A stretch of 64,000 bases of DNA from Flavobacterium cerinum (GCF_024496085.1 NZ_CP101751.1:62001-126000); one strand, 5' to 3'; counted from the first letter of the stretch, positions 18,655 through 28,611 are shown. The notes: generated from the sequence alone by a model not told the origin. Numbers and translations: made by a program.

Positions 18655-19019
18655 CATTTCTGTTACCGCAATTTGGATATGAGCCATTCTCATTCCGATT
18701 GCATTGCCTGACAGGCTATAATTGTAGTATTTTAAAGTCTGTCAGGTCTTTTTTTAAGAACATCGGACAGGTTTTCCTTTTACATCAGAAAACCTATCCG
18801 GTGTTTTTATTATAAAGTATAATTCAGGTTAACACTCCAACGGTATTGCGCTTCTGCTCTACCAGTTCTAAAAGCAGCAATTACAAACAACATCACGATA
18901 TCTTTTAACAAAAGGGCAACATTTCGCTGTTTTATTTAACTTTTATTTAGGTTCACCGATTTTAAACCTTTTAAAACAGTTCCGGTCAAAGCTACATAAC
19001 AACGTTAAAAAAAAGCATT
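18626..19019. other. 394-bp gap with hairpins and a possible decayed minus-strand gene end
   Basis: Three hairpins lie here: 18624-18654, then 18707-18746 (CCTGACAG / CTGTCAGG followed by an eight-T run, terminator-like on the plus strand), then the palindrome at 18762-18802. From 18935 down to a stop at 18810 the minus strand is open for 41 codons, ending AQYRWSVNLNYTL, which looks like a last outer-membrane barrel strand. I see no start, signal peptide or domain, so I do not call it a gene. Confidence 0.4.
18762..18802. repeat. Intergenic palindrome, ACCGGACAGGT family (imperfect)
   Basis: Arms ATCGGACAGGTTTTC (18762-18776) and GAAAACCTATCCGGT (18788-18802) pair with a G-T and an A-T/A-C exception around an 11-base loop, followed by TGTTTTT. 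It is the same core as at 3851 and 52364. Confidence 0.65.
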
Positions 19020-19454
19020 ATGAAAAGATTAGTTTTAGCCGTTTGCCTTTTGGCTACTATGGCAGGTTTCGCACAAGAACAAGGATCCCGAGGTGGTCGT
19101 GAGCGTTTAGCACCGGAGCAACAAGTACAATTACAAGTAAAAAAGATGACATTGGATTTGGATCTGACTGCTAAACAGCAAAAAGAAGTAGAAAAACTTT
19201 TATTAGATCAAAGTAAAAAACGGGAAGAAGCAAGAGCTGCGCAGGGTGATGTTCGAAAAAATTACAAAGACATGACTTCCGATGAACGTTTTGCACTTCA
19301 AAACAAACGTATGGACGACAAAATTGCATTTAAAGGTGAAATGAAAAAAATCCTAAATTCCGGTCAGATGGAAAAATGGGAAAAACAAGGCCAAATGCGT
19401 CAGGAAAAAATCACAAAAAGAGGCAGAAACCTTAAAAACAATGCAACTGAATAA
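19020..19454 (+). CDS. Small secreted LTxxQ-type protein, paralog of the 18227 gene
   Basis: A 144-residue protein with a signal peptide (ending MAGFAQ) and a charged helical mature part. LTAKQQKEVEKLLLDQ matches LTVSQQQQIEKVLTDN of the upstream paralog in both spacing and context, and both continue through a charged linker to a final W-containing helix (QMEKWEKQ; QQNKWDL). It fits the DUF4890-like/Spy-like class. It probably resides in the periplasm. Envelope stress chaperoning is only an analogy. Confidence 0.75.
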   Translation: MKRLVLAVCLLATMAGFAQEQGSRGGRERLAPEQQVQLQVKKMTLDLDLTAKQQKEVEKLLLDQSKKREEARAAQGDVRKNYKDMTSDERFALQNKRMDDKIAFKGEMKKILNSGQMEKWEKQGQMRQEKITKRGRNLKNNATE

Positions 19455-19493
19455 TTTTTGAGTGTTTTTTTAGTAAAATATCGCAAAATAAAT

Positions 19494-19501
19494 TAGCTTT
19501 G
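19494..19501 (+). promoter_or_regulatory. -7 promoter element (TAGCTTTG) of the 19531 gene
   Basis: A perfect TAnnTTTG match 29 bases upstream of the start codon; the -33 position is a T-run without G. It suggests the third small secreted gene is transcribed separately. Confidence 0.5.
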
Positions 19502-19530
19502 GCTTTATAATTCAGCCAATCTATCAGACA

Positions 19531-19857
19531 ATGAAAAAATTTATTGCGTTATTTTTTATGATTATCTCTTTTTCTGTTACTGTTACTGCACAGGATCGCC
19601 AAAAAGAGATCGCTAAAAAAGTTCAAAACGACATTACAGCTCTGACTTCTTATATTCCACTTACCGATGAACAGAAAGTTCAAATTTCAAAAGGTCTGGA
19701 AATGAAACACCTAAACCTTACACCGGAATTGCCGGAAGGACGAAAAAAGGAGTTGGTTAGAATAGTCGAACATTATTTAAGAGCACCTCTAACTCAGGCA
19801 CAACTTCAAAAACTGGATGCGAATCCTACTTTAGTGAAACGCCTGGTTTCCGAATAA
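19531..19857 (+). CDS. Small secreted protein
   Basis: A 108-residue protein with a signal peptide ending TVTAQ and a short helical mature region. Two segments look like LTxxQ motifs (PLTDEQKVQISKG, PLTQAQLQKLDAN), linking it to the two preceding secreted genes, though overall similarity is low. It has its own -7 element and ends in a terminator shared with hemL. Function unknown. Confidence 0.7.
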   Translation: MKKFIALFFMIISFSVTVTAQDRQKEIAKKVQNDITALTSYIPLTDEQKVQISKGLEMKHLNLTPELPEGRKKELVRIVEHYLRAPLTQAQLQKLDANPTLVKRLVSE

Positions 19858-19860
19858 CAA

Positions 19861-19887
19861 AAAACGCACCTAACGGTGCGTTTTTTT
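19861..19887. terminator. Bidirectional terminator between the 19531 gene and hemL
   Basis: Stem AAAACGCACC / GGTGCGTTTT around a short loop, flanked by A-run and T-run, between convergent genes. Confidence 0.85.
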
Positions 19888-19904
19888 ATATTGCTATTTT
19901 CCAG

Positions 19905-21191
19905 TTATAGCTTTTCTGCCACTTTCCCAACGGCTGCAATTGTATTATCCAAATCTTCATAAGACAATGCATCCGTAATAAACCAGGTTTCGTAAGCTGA
20001 CGGAGCAATATAGATACCTTCCTGAAGCAATCCGTGGAAAAACTTCTTAAAGGTTTCATTATCGCCGTTTTTAGCCGTATCAAAATCAACAACCGGTGTT
20101 GCGTCAAAATGAACGGAAATCATTGATCCTACACGGTTAATTGTAAACACAACACCGGCTTTTTCCAATTGTTCCCGAATTCCTTTCTCCAGATAAGCTG
20201 TTTTTTGTTCCAAACGATCAAAAAGACCTTCATTTTTATTGATGTCGCTAAGCATCGCAAGACCCGCAGCCATTGCTAACGGATTTCCGGACAACGTACC
20301 GGCCTGATAAACCGGTCCTAACGGAGCCAGATAATTCATGATTTCATTTCGGGCTGCAAATGCACCAACAGGCAATCCGCCTCCGATTACTTTTCCGAAA
20401 GTTACGATGTCTGCTTTTACATTAAACAATTCCTGAGCTCCACCTTTAGACAAGCGGAATCCCGTCATTACTTCATCAAAAATAAGCAAGGTTCCGTTTG
20501 CATCACAAAGCGTTCTTAAACCTTGTAAAAATCCGTCTTGCGGCGGTACACATCCCATATTTCCGGCAACCGGTTCTACAATGATCGCTGCTATTTCATT
20601 TTTATTCGCTTCGAATAATGACCGTACGTTATCTAAATCGTTATAACGAGCCAAAAGGGTATCTTTTGCTGTTCCCTGCGTCACACCCGGACTATTAGGT
20701 GCTCCGAAAGTAATCGCTCCGCTTCCCGCCTGAATCAGGAAAGAATCGGAATGACCGTGATAACATCCGGCAAATTTTATGATTTTGTCGCGATTCGTAA
20801 ATCCACGTGCCAGTCGGATTGCGCTCATACAAGCCTCCGTTCCGGAGTTTACAAATCGGATTTTTTCGATACCCGGCACCATTGATACTGCCAGTTTTGC
20901 AATTTCCGTTTCTAATTCCGTCGGCATACCGAAAGAAGTTCCTTTTTTCGCTTTTTCCACCACAGCCGTTACTACCGGTTCGTAGGCATGTCCCAAAAGC
21001 ATTGGTCCCCACGAATTGATATAATCGATCAGACGATTTCCGTCTTCATCATACAAATAAGCTCCTTTCGCTTCTTTCACGAAAATCGGAGTTCCACCAA
21101 CCGATTTAAACGCACGAACCGGTGAATTCACTCCGCCCGGTAAAACTTCTGATGCTTCAGCAAACAGCTGACTGCTTCTTTTATATAACAT
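19905..21191 (-). CDS. hemL: Glutamate-1-semialdehyde 2,1-aminomutase
   Basis: A 428-residue PLP enzyme that makes 5-aminolevulinate in haem synthesis. The start reads [27 protein letters not shown] and the PLP lysine is in [17 protein letters not shown], preceded by [31 protein letters not shown] and [16 protein letters not shown] are the other signature stretches. The length is normal. It starts 2 bases after the stop of the glucosaminidase gene, so it is third in an operon with that gene and the D-cysteine desulfhydrase-like gene. Confidence 0.96.
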   Translation of the reverse strand: MLYKRSSQLFAEASEVLPGGVNSPVRAFKSVGGTPIFVKEAKGAYLYDEDGNRLIDYINSWGPMLLGHAYEPVVTAVVEKAKKGTSFGMPTELETEIAKLAVSMVPGIEKIRFVNSGTEACMSAIRLARGFTNRDKIIKFAGCYHGHSDSFLIQAGSGAITFGAPNSPGVTQGTAKDTLLARYNDLDNVRSLFEANKNEIAAIIVEPVAGNMGCVPPQDGFLQGLRTLCDANGTLLIFDEVMTGFRLSKGGAQELFNVKADIVTFGKVIGGGLPVGAFAARNEIMNYLAPLGPVYQAGTLSGNPLAMAAGLAMLSDINKNEGLFDRLEQKTAYLEKGIREQLEKAGVVFTINRVGSMISVHFDATPVVDFDTAKNGDNETFKKFFHGLLQEGIYIAPSAYETWFITDALSYEDLDNTIAAVGKVAEKL

Positions 21192-21193
21192 TA

Positions 21194-22057
21194 TTATGAT
21201 TTTACTTTTATTACTTGACCAATTGAAATTGCATTTGAAGTCAGGTTGTTGATTTTCATTAATTCATCAACCGTTAAATTGAATTTTCTGGAGATTGAAT
21301 ACAATGTATCACCTTGTGCAACCCGATATGTTCCGGCACCGGTTTCTACACTTACCGTTGCCGTATCTTTTTTAATCACCGGTTTTGTATAACCGCTTCC
21401 CAATACTTCCGAATCGTATTTATAAAGTTCATATCGTTCAATAAGTCCGATTAATTTATCCGGATATTTCGGATCGGTAGCATATCCTGCGCTTTTTAAG
21501 CCTTTAGCCCAGGCCGCGTAATCCCCTTTTGGCAATTTGAACAGCGCAGCATACCGGCTTCGGGTTGTGAGAAACAGCGAGTGATCCCGGAATGATTCGG
21601 CCGGATCGCTATATTTACGGAAACATTCCTGTTCGGCATCATCATCATGACGCACACTATCACCGGTCCATCCCGTATGACATTTTATTCCAAAATGATT
21701 ATTTGCTTTTATACACAAAGTTCCCACTCCGGCACCGGATTCCAATATTCCCTGTGCCAATGTGATACTGGCCGGAATTCCATGATTTCGCATGTTTTCT
21801 TTTGCCGTTTCATTGAATTTCCCAATGTAGGCATTTACGATTTCCGTGGTTACTTTTATTTTAGATGTTGCTTCCAAAACCTCAGAAGGCCTCGAATTTT
21901 CCGAAGATGACGAATTATTTCTCGTTGTTCCCGAGTGTGATTTTACTGTAGTATGTTTTTTGGTTGTTGTAATTTTCGTTGGCGTGGTACGCACTTTTGA
22001 AGAACCACAACTGACAACCAATGCAAGTGTTAGCAGCAGGCAAATCTTTTTAATCAT
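21194..22057 (-). CDS. Glucosaminidase (GH73-like) lipoprotein with LysM domain
   Basis: A 287-residue lipoprotein (LALVVSC) with a Thr/Ser/Lys-rich linker at about 22-65. A mannosyl-glycoprotein endo-beta-N-acetylglucosaminidase-type domain follows at about 80-215 ([59 protein letters not shown]). One LysM repeat is at about 243-287 ([29 protein letters not shown]). It probably trims peptidoglycan glycan strands; the Glu of LESG is the likely catalytic acid. It lies in an operon with the D-cysteine desulfhydrase-like gene (26-base gap) and hemL. Confidence 0.9.
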   Translation of the reverse strand: MIKKICLLLTLALVVSCGSSKVRTTPTKITTTKKHTTVKSHSGTTRNNSSSSENSRPSEVLEATSKIKVTTEIVNAYIGKFNETAKENMRNHGIPASITLAQGILESGAGVGTLCIKANNHFGIKCHTGWTGDSVRHDDDAEQECFRKYSDPAESFRDHSLFLTTRSRYAALFKLPKGDYAAWAKGLKSAGYATDPKYPDKLIGLIERYELYKYDSEVLGSGYTKPVIKKDTATVSVETGAGTYRVAQGDTLYSISRKFNLTVDELMKINNLTSNAISIGQVIKVKS

Positions 22058-22083
22058 TATTTTTATTTTTACAGACTTTGCTT

Positions 22084-22992
22084 TTATTTCATTTCTATAA
22101 TCAACGGTAATTTTTTTCGGGTCAATACTTTATTCATTCCTTCAACCCCCTGTAATCCTCCTGTATGAATCATCAAGATAGCTGATTTTTCCGGAAAATA
22201 CCCTTTTTTTATTAAATCCAGAATACCAAATGCCATTTTTGCGGTATAAACCGGATCCAACATTATATTTGTTTCGGCATAGAACGTATTAATAAAACGA
22301 ACCAGTTCCGCATTTATTTTTGCATAACCTCCGAAATGATAGTCATTTATCAAATTCCAACGGTCGTTATTTACAAATTTACAAATCTCTTCAGATAAAA
22401 ACGAACCTTTTAACGCCGGAAAGCCAATTACTCTTTGTTTCTCTCCACAGGAATTGATCAATCCTGAAATCGTTCCTCCGGTTCCGACTGCACAGCATAT
22501 ATGCGTAAACACTGTTCTATCCGTATCATCTAAAATTTCCTCACAACCTTTTACCGCCAATGCATTTGTTCCGCCTTCCGGCAACAGGTAAAAAGCGCCA
22601 TGTTTGACTTTCAGACTTTCTAAAAAGTATACTTCTTCTTTATCCCTATAGGCTTCTCTTGAAACAAAATCAAATTTCATGCCTTGTTGCTGAGCCAATC
22701 GCAGCGTGGCATTATCCCGGATCTGATCTTCCAGTTCTTCCCCTCTTATTACACCTATCGTTTCCAATCCGAAATGCGCTCCGGCGGCAGCTACCGCCGC
22801 AATATGATTGGAGAATGCACCACCGAAAGTAAGTAGTTTGTTATAACCTTCGTTTCGGGCTTGTTCCAGGTTGTAATACATCTTTCGGAATTTATTCCCC
22901 GACAAAAACGGATGAATCTGATCTTCCCTTTTAATCGTCAGTGTAATTTCGCCGGGAAACGAAAAAGGCAATACCTCATTATGACTTTTCAT
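22084..22992 (-). CDS. D-cysteine desulfhydrase / ACC deaminase family PLP enzyme
   Basis: 302 residues of the fold-type II PLP family. The PLP lysine is in HPFLSGNKFRKM, followed by LLTFGGAFSNHIAAVAAAG, and the cofactor-phosphate loop is CCAVGTGGTISGLI. The protein is shorter than typical ACC deaminases (about 340) but of the size common in Bacteroidota. It may break down D-cysteine or 1-aminocyclopropane-1-carboxylate; sequence alone does not decide. It is first in an operon with glucosaminidase and hemL, and has a -7 element just upstream. Confidence 0.85.
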   Translation of the reverse strand: MKSHNEVLPFSFPGEITLTIKREDQIHPFLSGNKFRKMYYNLEQARNEGYNKLLTFGGAFSNHIAAVAAAGAHFGLETIGVIRGEELEDQIRDNATLRLAQQQGMKFDFVSREAYRDKEEVYFLESLKVKHGAFYLLPEGGTNALAVKGCEEILDDTDRTVFTHICCAVGTGGTISGLINSCGEKQRVIGFPALKGSFLSEEICKFVNNDRWNLINDYHFGGYAKINAELVRFINTFYAETNIMLDPVYTAKMAFGILDLIKKGYFPEKSAILMIHTGGLQGVEGMNKVLTRKKLPLIIEMK

Positions 22993-22997
22993 AGCTG

Positions 22998-23005
22998 CAA
23001 AAATA
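22998..23005 (-). promoter_or_regulatory. -7 promoter element (TATTTTTG) of the desulfhydrase-glucosaminidase-hemL operon
   Basis: A TAnnTTTG match on the minus strand 5 bases upstream of the start codon at 22992, so the transcript would be nearly leaderless. It lies just downstream of the previous gene's terminator. Confidence 0.4.
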
Positions 23006-23016
23006 TCACTTTAAAC

Positions 23017-23046
23017 AAAAACAGCTCCCGATTGGAAGCTGTTTTT
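23017..23046 (-). terminator. Terminator of the T9SS cargo gene at 23065
   Basis: A 9-bp stem AAAAACAGC / GCTGTTTTT (23017-23025, 23038-23046), extended by CTCC / GGAA pairing, just after the stop codon on the minus strand. Confidence 0.75.
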
Positions 23047-23064
23047 GAACATCATGTATAAATT

Positions 23065-24975
23065 TTAATTTTTTATTATGATTTTTTTACTTATTTCCTG
23101 ATTATCTGAAGTGATCATTTTAACAATATAAATTCCGTCACTTAATCCGGATGTCGGAAATGTATACGTTGTTTTACTTCCCAGTTTTGTTTTTTCAAAA
23201 ATTGTTTTTCCTACTACATCATACAACGAAAGTGAATTCAGATCCAACAGCATCGGATTCGAAACATTTAAAGCATGTCCGCTGTTGTCCTGATATACAA
23301 CAAGACTATTTTTAATATTTTCCCCTAATCCCAGATTACTTTCCTGTTTAAATGTGATTTCATACCTCGTTTTATTTGTTCCGGCCGGTAAGTTTAGTTC
23401 ATGTACGCCGTTTTTGATATCGTAATACAAGTTATTCACTTTATCATGAAGGTAAATATTTTCCACCTGATCGGCATTAATGATATCTTTAACCGTAATT
23501 CTATAATTAGCCGCAGCTGCATTTCTAAATCCGACCGGAATCTTTTTATCTTCATCAAATGCAATCATATTTATGATATAGTCTTTATCTTCGATCACAA
23601 AGAACATATCCGAAGGTAATGCGTCATCAGAAGCAATAGCGTCCATTCCTCGGTCTATACCATCTGTAGCTTCCGGATGAAAACCGATTACTCCTTGTCT
23701 GATTCCCTGATTATCGATTAAAGTATTTATTCGTATTTGCGGATGCGGTCTTTTGGATTCATTCGTATAATCAATACCTGAGACTGCCATTACATTTGGG
23801 AAAGCCTCATCTGTCAGATTCGGATTATAAGAAGTTGTATTGGCAACATTAGCCAACGTATTTGAAACCGTATTTTTTTCAAACTGGGAATTATTAACAG
23901 CTCCTTCTCTTACAAAAACACGATATCGGTTTCGCATGGTTATAATACCGGCGCTACCACCGGTAACCAGGAATCCCTGTCCGATGGGAGAGAAACGTCT
24001 CTGATAATAATTTCCGGGTGTTGCTGCTATCGGTCCCTGATTTCCTCCGGAGTCATAAGAATAAAAAACAGCCGGTGTATAAATTCCGGATCCGGCGGTA
24101 CCGGCCAGTACTTGTGACAATGTTGCTGCCGGTGAAAAAGTTCCGTAACCGCCTTTATAATTGGCCAATGTATGCGAATTTACCGTTTTATCCTGTTCCC
24201 AAAACTGAGCCGTTCCGTCACAAGCCGCATTATCCAAAAGGAAGTAGCTCAGATCGATTGCTGAAGGGTACGGATTTCCGGTTAGTGTTTGTTGCCCTGG
24301 TGAGCAGTTGATATCAATGTCACCATCATTAGGTCGCCCTCTGAAATCGATACGCTGCTGACTTCCCGGATTATTCGCAACTACTCCATCGACGTTAGTC
24401 ACATCAGTTCCTGCCGTTCCTTTCATTGCAAACCCTTCTCCGGCGAATATCGTTTGTCCGCCTCCTACATAAACCCATTGTGAATAGGCGGTAGCATTTA
24501 CAAATTTCCATAACCATCGCGCTGATATTGACAACGGATTCGCTTGTCCGTCATAGTTACCATAAGGTAAAATTGTAGCAGCCGTACTATTGGTAATATC
24601 CGTTGGTCTGAAAAACATATTATTGACATTACTTCCTATATTACCGGTGACATTTTCCTGCGCCGCTACAACCGATCCTACCGGGGAACACCAGTAATTA
24701 TAATCGTAATTATCGGCTGTTCCTTCCTGAAAGACCGAGATTTTCCCTGCTCCCCGATTTGTTGTTGTCGTTGTGCCACCCTGTAATAACTGTCCACCTC
24801 TACGGAGATAAAGGTTTCCTTCGTTACCAGAAGCATACGACAGTATTACTTCCTGTTTTACAAACAGCATTTCGTTATTTACAAAAACATAGCTGCTTGG
24901 ACTTACATAAATCTGTGCATGACTTAAATAAGTCGCACTCAGAAAAGCTATTACTAAAAGACTTTTTCGAAACAT
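23065..24975 (-). CDS. T9SS type A sorted secreted protein
   Basis: 636 residues with a normal signal peptide (about 1-20, ending LSHAQ) and a C-terminal type A sorting domain (LSLYDVVGKTIFEKTKLG ... GLSDGIYIVKM ... KKIIIKN), so it should be exported by the type IX system and attached to the surface or released. The middle contains LTGNPYPSAIDLSYF, IGQGFLV, IDRGMDAIA and ENIYLHDKVNNLYYDI. The three large paralogs on the other strand carry the same order of motifs before their sorting domains. There is no catalytic motif that I recognise. It diverges from the 1066-residue gene. Confidence 0.85.
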   Translation of the reverse strand: MFRKSLLVIAFLSATYLSHAQIYVSPSSYVFVNNEMLFVKQEVILSYASGNEGNLYLRRGGQLLQGGTTTTTNRGAGKISVFQEGTADNYDYNYWCSPVGSVVAAQENVTGNIGSNVNNMFFRPTDITNSTAATILPYGNYDGQANPLSISARWLWKFVNATAYSQWVYVGGGQTIFAGEGFAMKGTAGTDVTNVDGVVANNPGSQQRIDFRGRPNDGDIDINCSPGQQTLTGNPYPSAIDLSYFLLDNAACDGTAQFWEQDKTVNSHTLANYKGGYGTFSPAATLSQVLAGTAGSGIYTPAVFYSYDSGGNQGPIAATPGNYYQRRFSPIGQGFLVTGGSAGIITMRNRYRVFVREGAVNNSQFEKNTVSNTLANVANTTSYNPNLTDEAFPNVMAVSGIDYTNESKRPHPQIRINTLIDNQGIRQGVIGFHPEATDGIDRGMDAIASDDALPSDMFFVIEDKDYIINMIAFDEDKKIPVGFRNAAAANYRITVKDIINADQVENIYLHDKVNNLYYDIKNGVHELNLPAGTNKTRYEITFKQESNLGLGENIKNSLVVYQDNSGHALNVSNPMLLDLNSLSLYDVVGKTIFEKTKLGSKTTYTFPTSGLSDGIYIVKMITSDNQEISKKIIIKN

Positions 24976-25410
24976 ACCTAAATTGTTTTAACCTGTTATT
25001 AAAGATACGCTATTTGAACGCTCAGGAATTATAACGGGACATATTAGTCAAAAAGAGGGACATACTTTTCTTTTCATACCATATCAAGAGCTTAACCCAA
25101 TAAAAACCTGTATTCATGTTAAATTTAATTATTTTCCTTCACATATTAACCTAATTACATAAAAAACAGCAATACAAAAATCACAAAACAATAATTACGC
25201 TCCATCTACTTACCTAACGCCAATTTATTAATTAGCAAAACATTACCTCGCAATCCCTACACAGCTGTAATAAGGTCAAAGCACGACATTTCTAGTACAT
25301 TAAATCCCACTACTTATTTTGATCAATTAAATAGCCAGTACTTTACACATTATAATATGATCAATATTTCAATCGATAACAATCACTAATAATTTAATTA
25401 CTCATTAAAC
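24976..25410. other. 435-bp AT-rich divergent intergenic region
   Basis: It separates two divergent T9SS cargo genes and so should hold both promoters, but I find no clean TAnnTTTG/TTTG pair on either strand (nearest: TATCTTTA on the minus strand at 25000-25007). ATCGATAAC near 25372 echoes the start of the shared upstream element at 28817 and 33314. No RNA gene or open frame of note is seen. Confidence 0.5.
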
Positions 25411-28400
25411 ATGTCAGACCATTACACACACACTCGAAAAACGTTCTACTGTTTAAAAAGCATAAGGACTCGCTGCTCAACAAGCTTTAAATCTTATACC
25501 ATTTTATTTTTTAAAACACTGGCTATCTTCTTTTTTTGCTATCAAACCGGGTTTTCACAGGTTGATCGCTATACTTTTTCGGAAAGCAGTACTACTTATT
25601 CACAAATTAATAACGGTACAAATCTTTTTCCTATAGGCTGGAATAACAATTCCAGTTCTAACATTCCTATAGGGTTCACTTTTAATTTCAACGGTACTGA
25701 CTATACCACCTGTACCGTTTCTTCCAATGGTTTTATTTCTTTCGGAGGAATGAATCTTGATACAAGTAACATAACCAATCCTATATCTTCCAACGCATCA
25801 TATGACGGTGCTATAAGTGCATTAGGAATGGATCTTATGAATGTACAAGAGCAATCTCCGATTATCTATAAAACTATAGGAACCGCTCCAAACAGAACGT
25901 TTATTGTACAATGGGTTAACATCAGAAGAGTTTCAGCAGTCGGTTCTTTAAACTTTCAAATACGACTCGAAGAGTTTACCAATATTATAAAACTTATATA
26001 TGGTCCTAATGCTATATGGCAATTTAACAATGGCGGTCAAGTAGGTCTAAGAGGCCGGAACAATACCGACTTCAACAACAGAGCTCAAATAGACATTAAT
26101 TCACCTTGGGCTAACAACACTAGAAAGGCAACTACAAACTCAGCAAGACTTAAGGTTGGCGCATTTTCTCCTCCCAATAACGGCTTAACCTATACATGGA
26201 CACCCAATATTCCGTCGGCAATGATTGTTAATCAATATGAGTTTAGTGAAACTACCGGTCAATATGTCCAAATTGATACCGGTACAACAAACGCTTTTCC
26301 TTCTCTCCCAGCCTGGAGTAATGCTGCATCTCTTAATATCCCTATAGGATTTCCATTTAACTTCAACGGTCAGGAATACTCTAATTGCACCATTGTTACT
26401 AACGGATTTATCGCCTTTGGAAAAACTGATGCCAATACCGGGCTTATAACTAATCCTATATCTTCTAATCAATACTATGCAGGAGCCATAAGTGCATTAG
26501 GAACAAATTTAAGGACAATAGATGCAACTAGTACCGCTACCTATCAAACAACTGGCTCTGCTCCTAACAGAACTTTTATAGTACAATGGAAAAACGTTAA
26601 ATCTGAAACACAAGGCGGATATTACAATTTTCAAATACGTTTAAACGAATCAACCAATATTATTGACATCATATACGGATCCATTGCCCCGACCGGTGAT
26701 TTAATAAATGCTCAGACAGGACTTAGAGGCTTCGATAATACTGACTTTAACAACAGAGCTAAAAATTCCAATTCCAACTGGGATAACAATACTTCGAAAG
26801 GAACATCCAACACGGCTACTGTTAGTACCGGCCCGGACAACATTCCTTCATCGGGAACTATTTACTCCTGGAGGCCTATTTATAAAAACTGGAACGGATC
26901 CGACCACAATTGGAATGACCCGAACAACTGGCTACCGGTTGGCGTACCAACAAAAATCAACAATGTTATTATAGGGGCAACCACTGATAACAATTATCCG
27001 ATTATCGGTGGAAACAATTTTAGAGCTTTAGCAAAGACACTTTCCATTAATCGCAATGGACGTCTGGATATCGCATCCGGAAACAGTATTGATCTTGTTA
27101 ATACAATTTATGTACAAATAAACAGTAACTTTTCTATTGAGAATAATGCCAGCATCATACAAACCGACACAATATCCAATCGTGGGAAAGTGGCCATCAA
27201 ACGTACAACCCAACCTATGAACCGTTATGATTTTACTTATTGGAACTCTCCCGTAACGCTTGCTTCCCGTTTTACATTAGGAATGCTATCACCTAATACT
27301 TTAGCTGATAAATACATAAAATGGTTACCTACAATTAACAATGGTAACGGAAACTGGATCTCTATAAATTCCAGTACAGTCATGAATCCTAAAATCGGAT
27401 ATATTGTAAGAGCACCGCAAAGTTTTAATCTTGATCCGAATAATAAATTGCCGTATACGGCCACCTTTACCGGAACTCCGAATAACGGTGATATATCCAT
27501 TCCGATCATTATCGGAACGGAATCCGGTAGTGACGACCAGTGGAATCTTATCGGGAATCCATATCCATCGGCTATTGATATTCTGGCATTTATAAATGAT
27601 GCTGCTAATAGCGCTATTCTGGATGGCACAATTTATTTATGGACACACAATTCTCCTCCATCAGAAACTGCTCCCAATCCGTTTTACGGCAGTTTCACTT
27701 ATAATTTTGCTGCTTCCAATTATGCAACTATCAACCAATTAGGAGCAACCGTTACAGCTATAAGCAATCCTGTTCCGGATCGTTATATTGCATCAGGACA
27801 ATCCTTTTTTATCAAAGGTCTGACGAATGGAAATGCTATTTTCAGAAACGATATGCGGGTGGCCGGAAATAATGATTTTTTTATGAAAAACAGTACTACC
27901 GAAAACAGTAATCTTAATCAACAGCCGGTATCCGATGAAGTGATAGAAAAAAAACGAGCATGGTTAAATCTAACCAATAGATCGGACACTTTTTCCCAAA
28001 TATTAATAGGTTATAATAATGACGCAACTCTTGATTTCGACAGAGGCTTGGACGGCCAAACATTTAGCGGCCCCGGTGCTACACTTTATTCTATCATACC
28101 CAACCATAATCTGACCATTCAGGCACGTCCGCTACCGTTTAACGATGACGATCAAGTTCAATTGGGGTATACAACCGAAACGGCTGATGATTATGAAATC
28201 GGCATCGATCATCTTGATGCTTTTTTTGACAACAAAACTATTTATTTGGAAGATAAAATCACCAATACGATACACAATTTAAAAACAGCTCCTTATTCGT
28301 TTACATCCGATTCCGGAACGTTTGACGATCGTTTTGTACTCCGCTTTAATAACACCAATTTGGGACATAGTACCTTTAGTTTAGAAAATAGTATCCGAGT

Positions 28401-28611
28401 ATTAAATAGAAACAAACTGACCGTGAATTCTGGAATTGAAAAAATCAAGGACATCACTGCCTATGATCTTTTAGGACGAAAAATAGACGAATACCTTAAC
28501 GTCAACGAAAACGAAATCGTCCTGAAAAATGTAAAAAAGGCATCCGGCATAGTACTCCTGAAAATTATTCTTGAAAATGGTACAATAGTATATCGCAAAA
28601 CCTCTTTTTAA
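25411..28611 (+). CDS. Large T9SS cargo protein with duplicated N-terminal module
   Basis: 1066 residues. The signal peptide is unusually long (about 50 residues before FSQ|V), with some 28 polar residues ahead of the hydrophobic core. Two copies of a beta-rich module follow, about 51-265 (YTFSESSTTYSQI ... NGFISFG ... ISALGMDL) and 275-490 (YEFSETTGQYVQI ... NGFIAFG ... ISALGTNL). Then comes a region opening with NWNDPNNWLPVGVP (about 500), a long conserved part with WNLIGNPYPSAIDILAF and IASGQSFFIKG, and a type A sorting domain at about 1010-1066 (DLLGRKIDEYLNVNENEIVLK). It is probably a cell-surface or secreted adhesin-like protein. No catalytic residues are recognised. Confidence 0.85.
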   Translation: MSDHYTHTRKTFYCLKSIRTRCSTSFKSYTILFFKTLAIFFFCYQTGFSQVDRYTFSESSTTYSQINNGTNLFPIGWNNNSSSNIPIGFTFNFNGTDYTTCTVSSNGFISFGGMNLDTSNITNPISSNASYDGAISALGMDLMNVQEQSPIIYKTIGTAPNRTFIVQWVNIRRVSAVGSLNFQIRLEEFTNIIKLIYGPNAIWQFNNGGQVGLRGRNNTDFNNRAQIDINSPWANNTRKATTNSARLKVGAFSPPNNGLTYTWTPNIPSAMIVNQYEFSETTGQYVQIDTGTTNAFPSLPAWSNAASLNIPIGFPFNFNGQEYSNCTIVTNGFIAFGKTDANTGLITNPISSNQYYAGAISALGTNLRTIDATSTATYQTTGSAPNRTFIVQWKNVKSETQGGYYNFQIRLNESTNIIDIIYGSIAPTGDLINAQTGLRGFDNTDFNNRAKNSNSNWDNNTSKGTSNTATVSTGPDNIPSSGTIYSWRPIYKNWNGSDHNWNDPNNWLPVGVPTKINNVIIGATTDNNYPIIGGNNFRALAKTLSINRNGRLDIASGNSIDLVNTIYVQINSNFSIENNASIIQTDTISNRGKVAIKRTTQPMNRYDFTYWNSPVTLASRFTLGMLSPNTLADKYIKWLPTINNGNGNWISINSSTVMNPKIGYIVRAPQSFNLDPNNKLPYTATFTGTPNNGDISIPIIIGTESGSDDQWNLIGNPYPSAIDILAFINDAANSAILDGTIYLWTHNSPPSETAPNPFYGSFTYNFAASNYATINQLGATVTAISNPVPDRYIASGQSFFIKGLTNGNAIFRNDMRVAGNNDFFMKNSTTENSNLNQQPVSDEVIEKKRAWLNLTNRSDTFSQILIGYNNDATLDFDRGLDGQTFSGPGATLYSIIPNHNLTIQARPLPFNDDDQVQLGYTTETADDYEIGIDHLDAFFDNKTIYLEDKITNTIHNLKTAPYSFTSDSGTFDDRFVLRFNNTNLGHSTFSLENSIRVLNRNKLTVNSGIEKIKDITAYDLLGRKIDEYLNVNENEIVLKNVKKASGIVLLKIILENGTIVYRKTSF

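Noticed and set aside
24018..24311. A 97-codon open frame antisense to the T9SS gene at 23065
   Set aside because: It lies wholly inside a well-supported gene, has no homology signal and reads as low-complexity shadow translation. The same applies to the other frames opposite alaS, der, lysS and the large T9SS genes.
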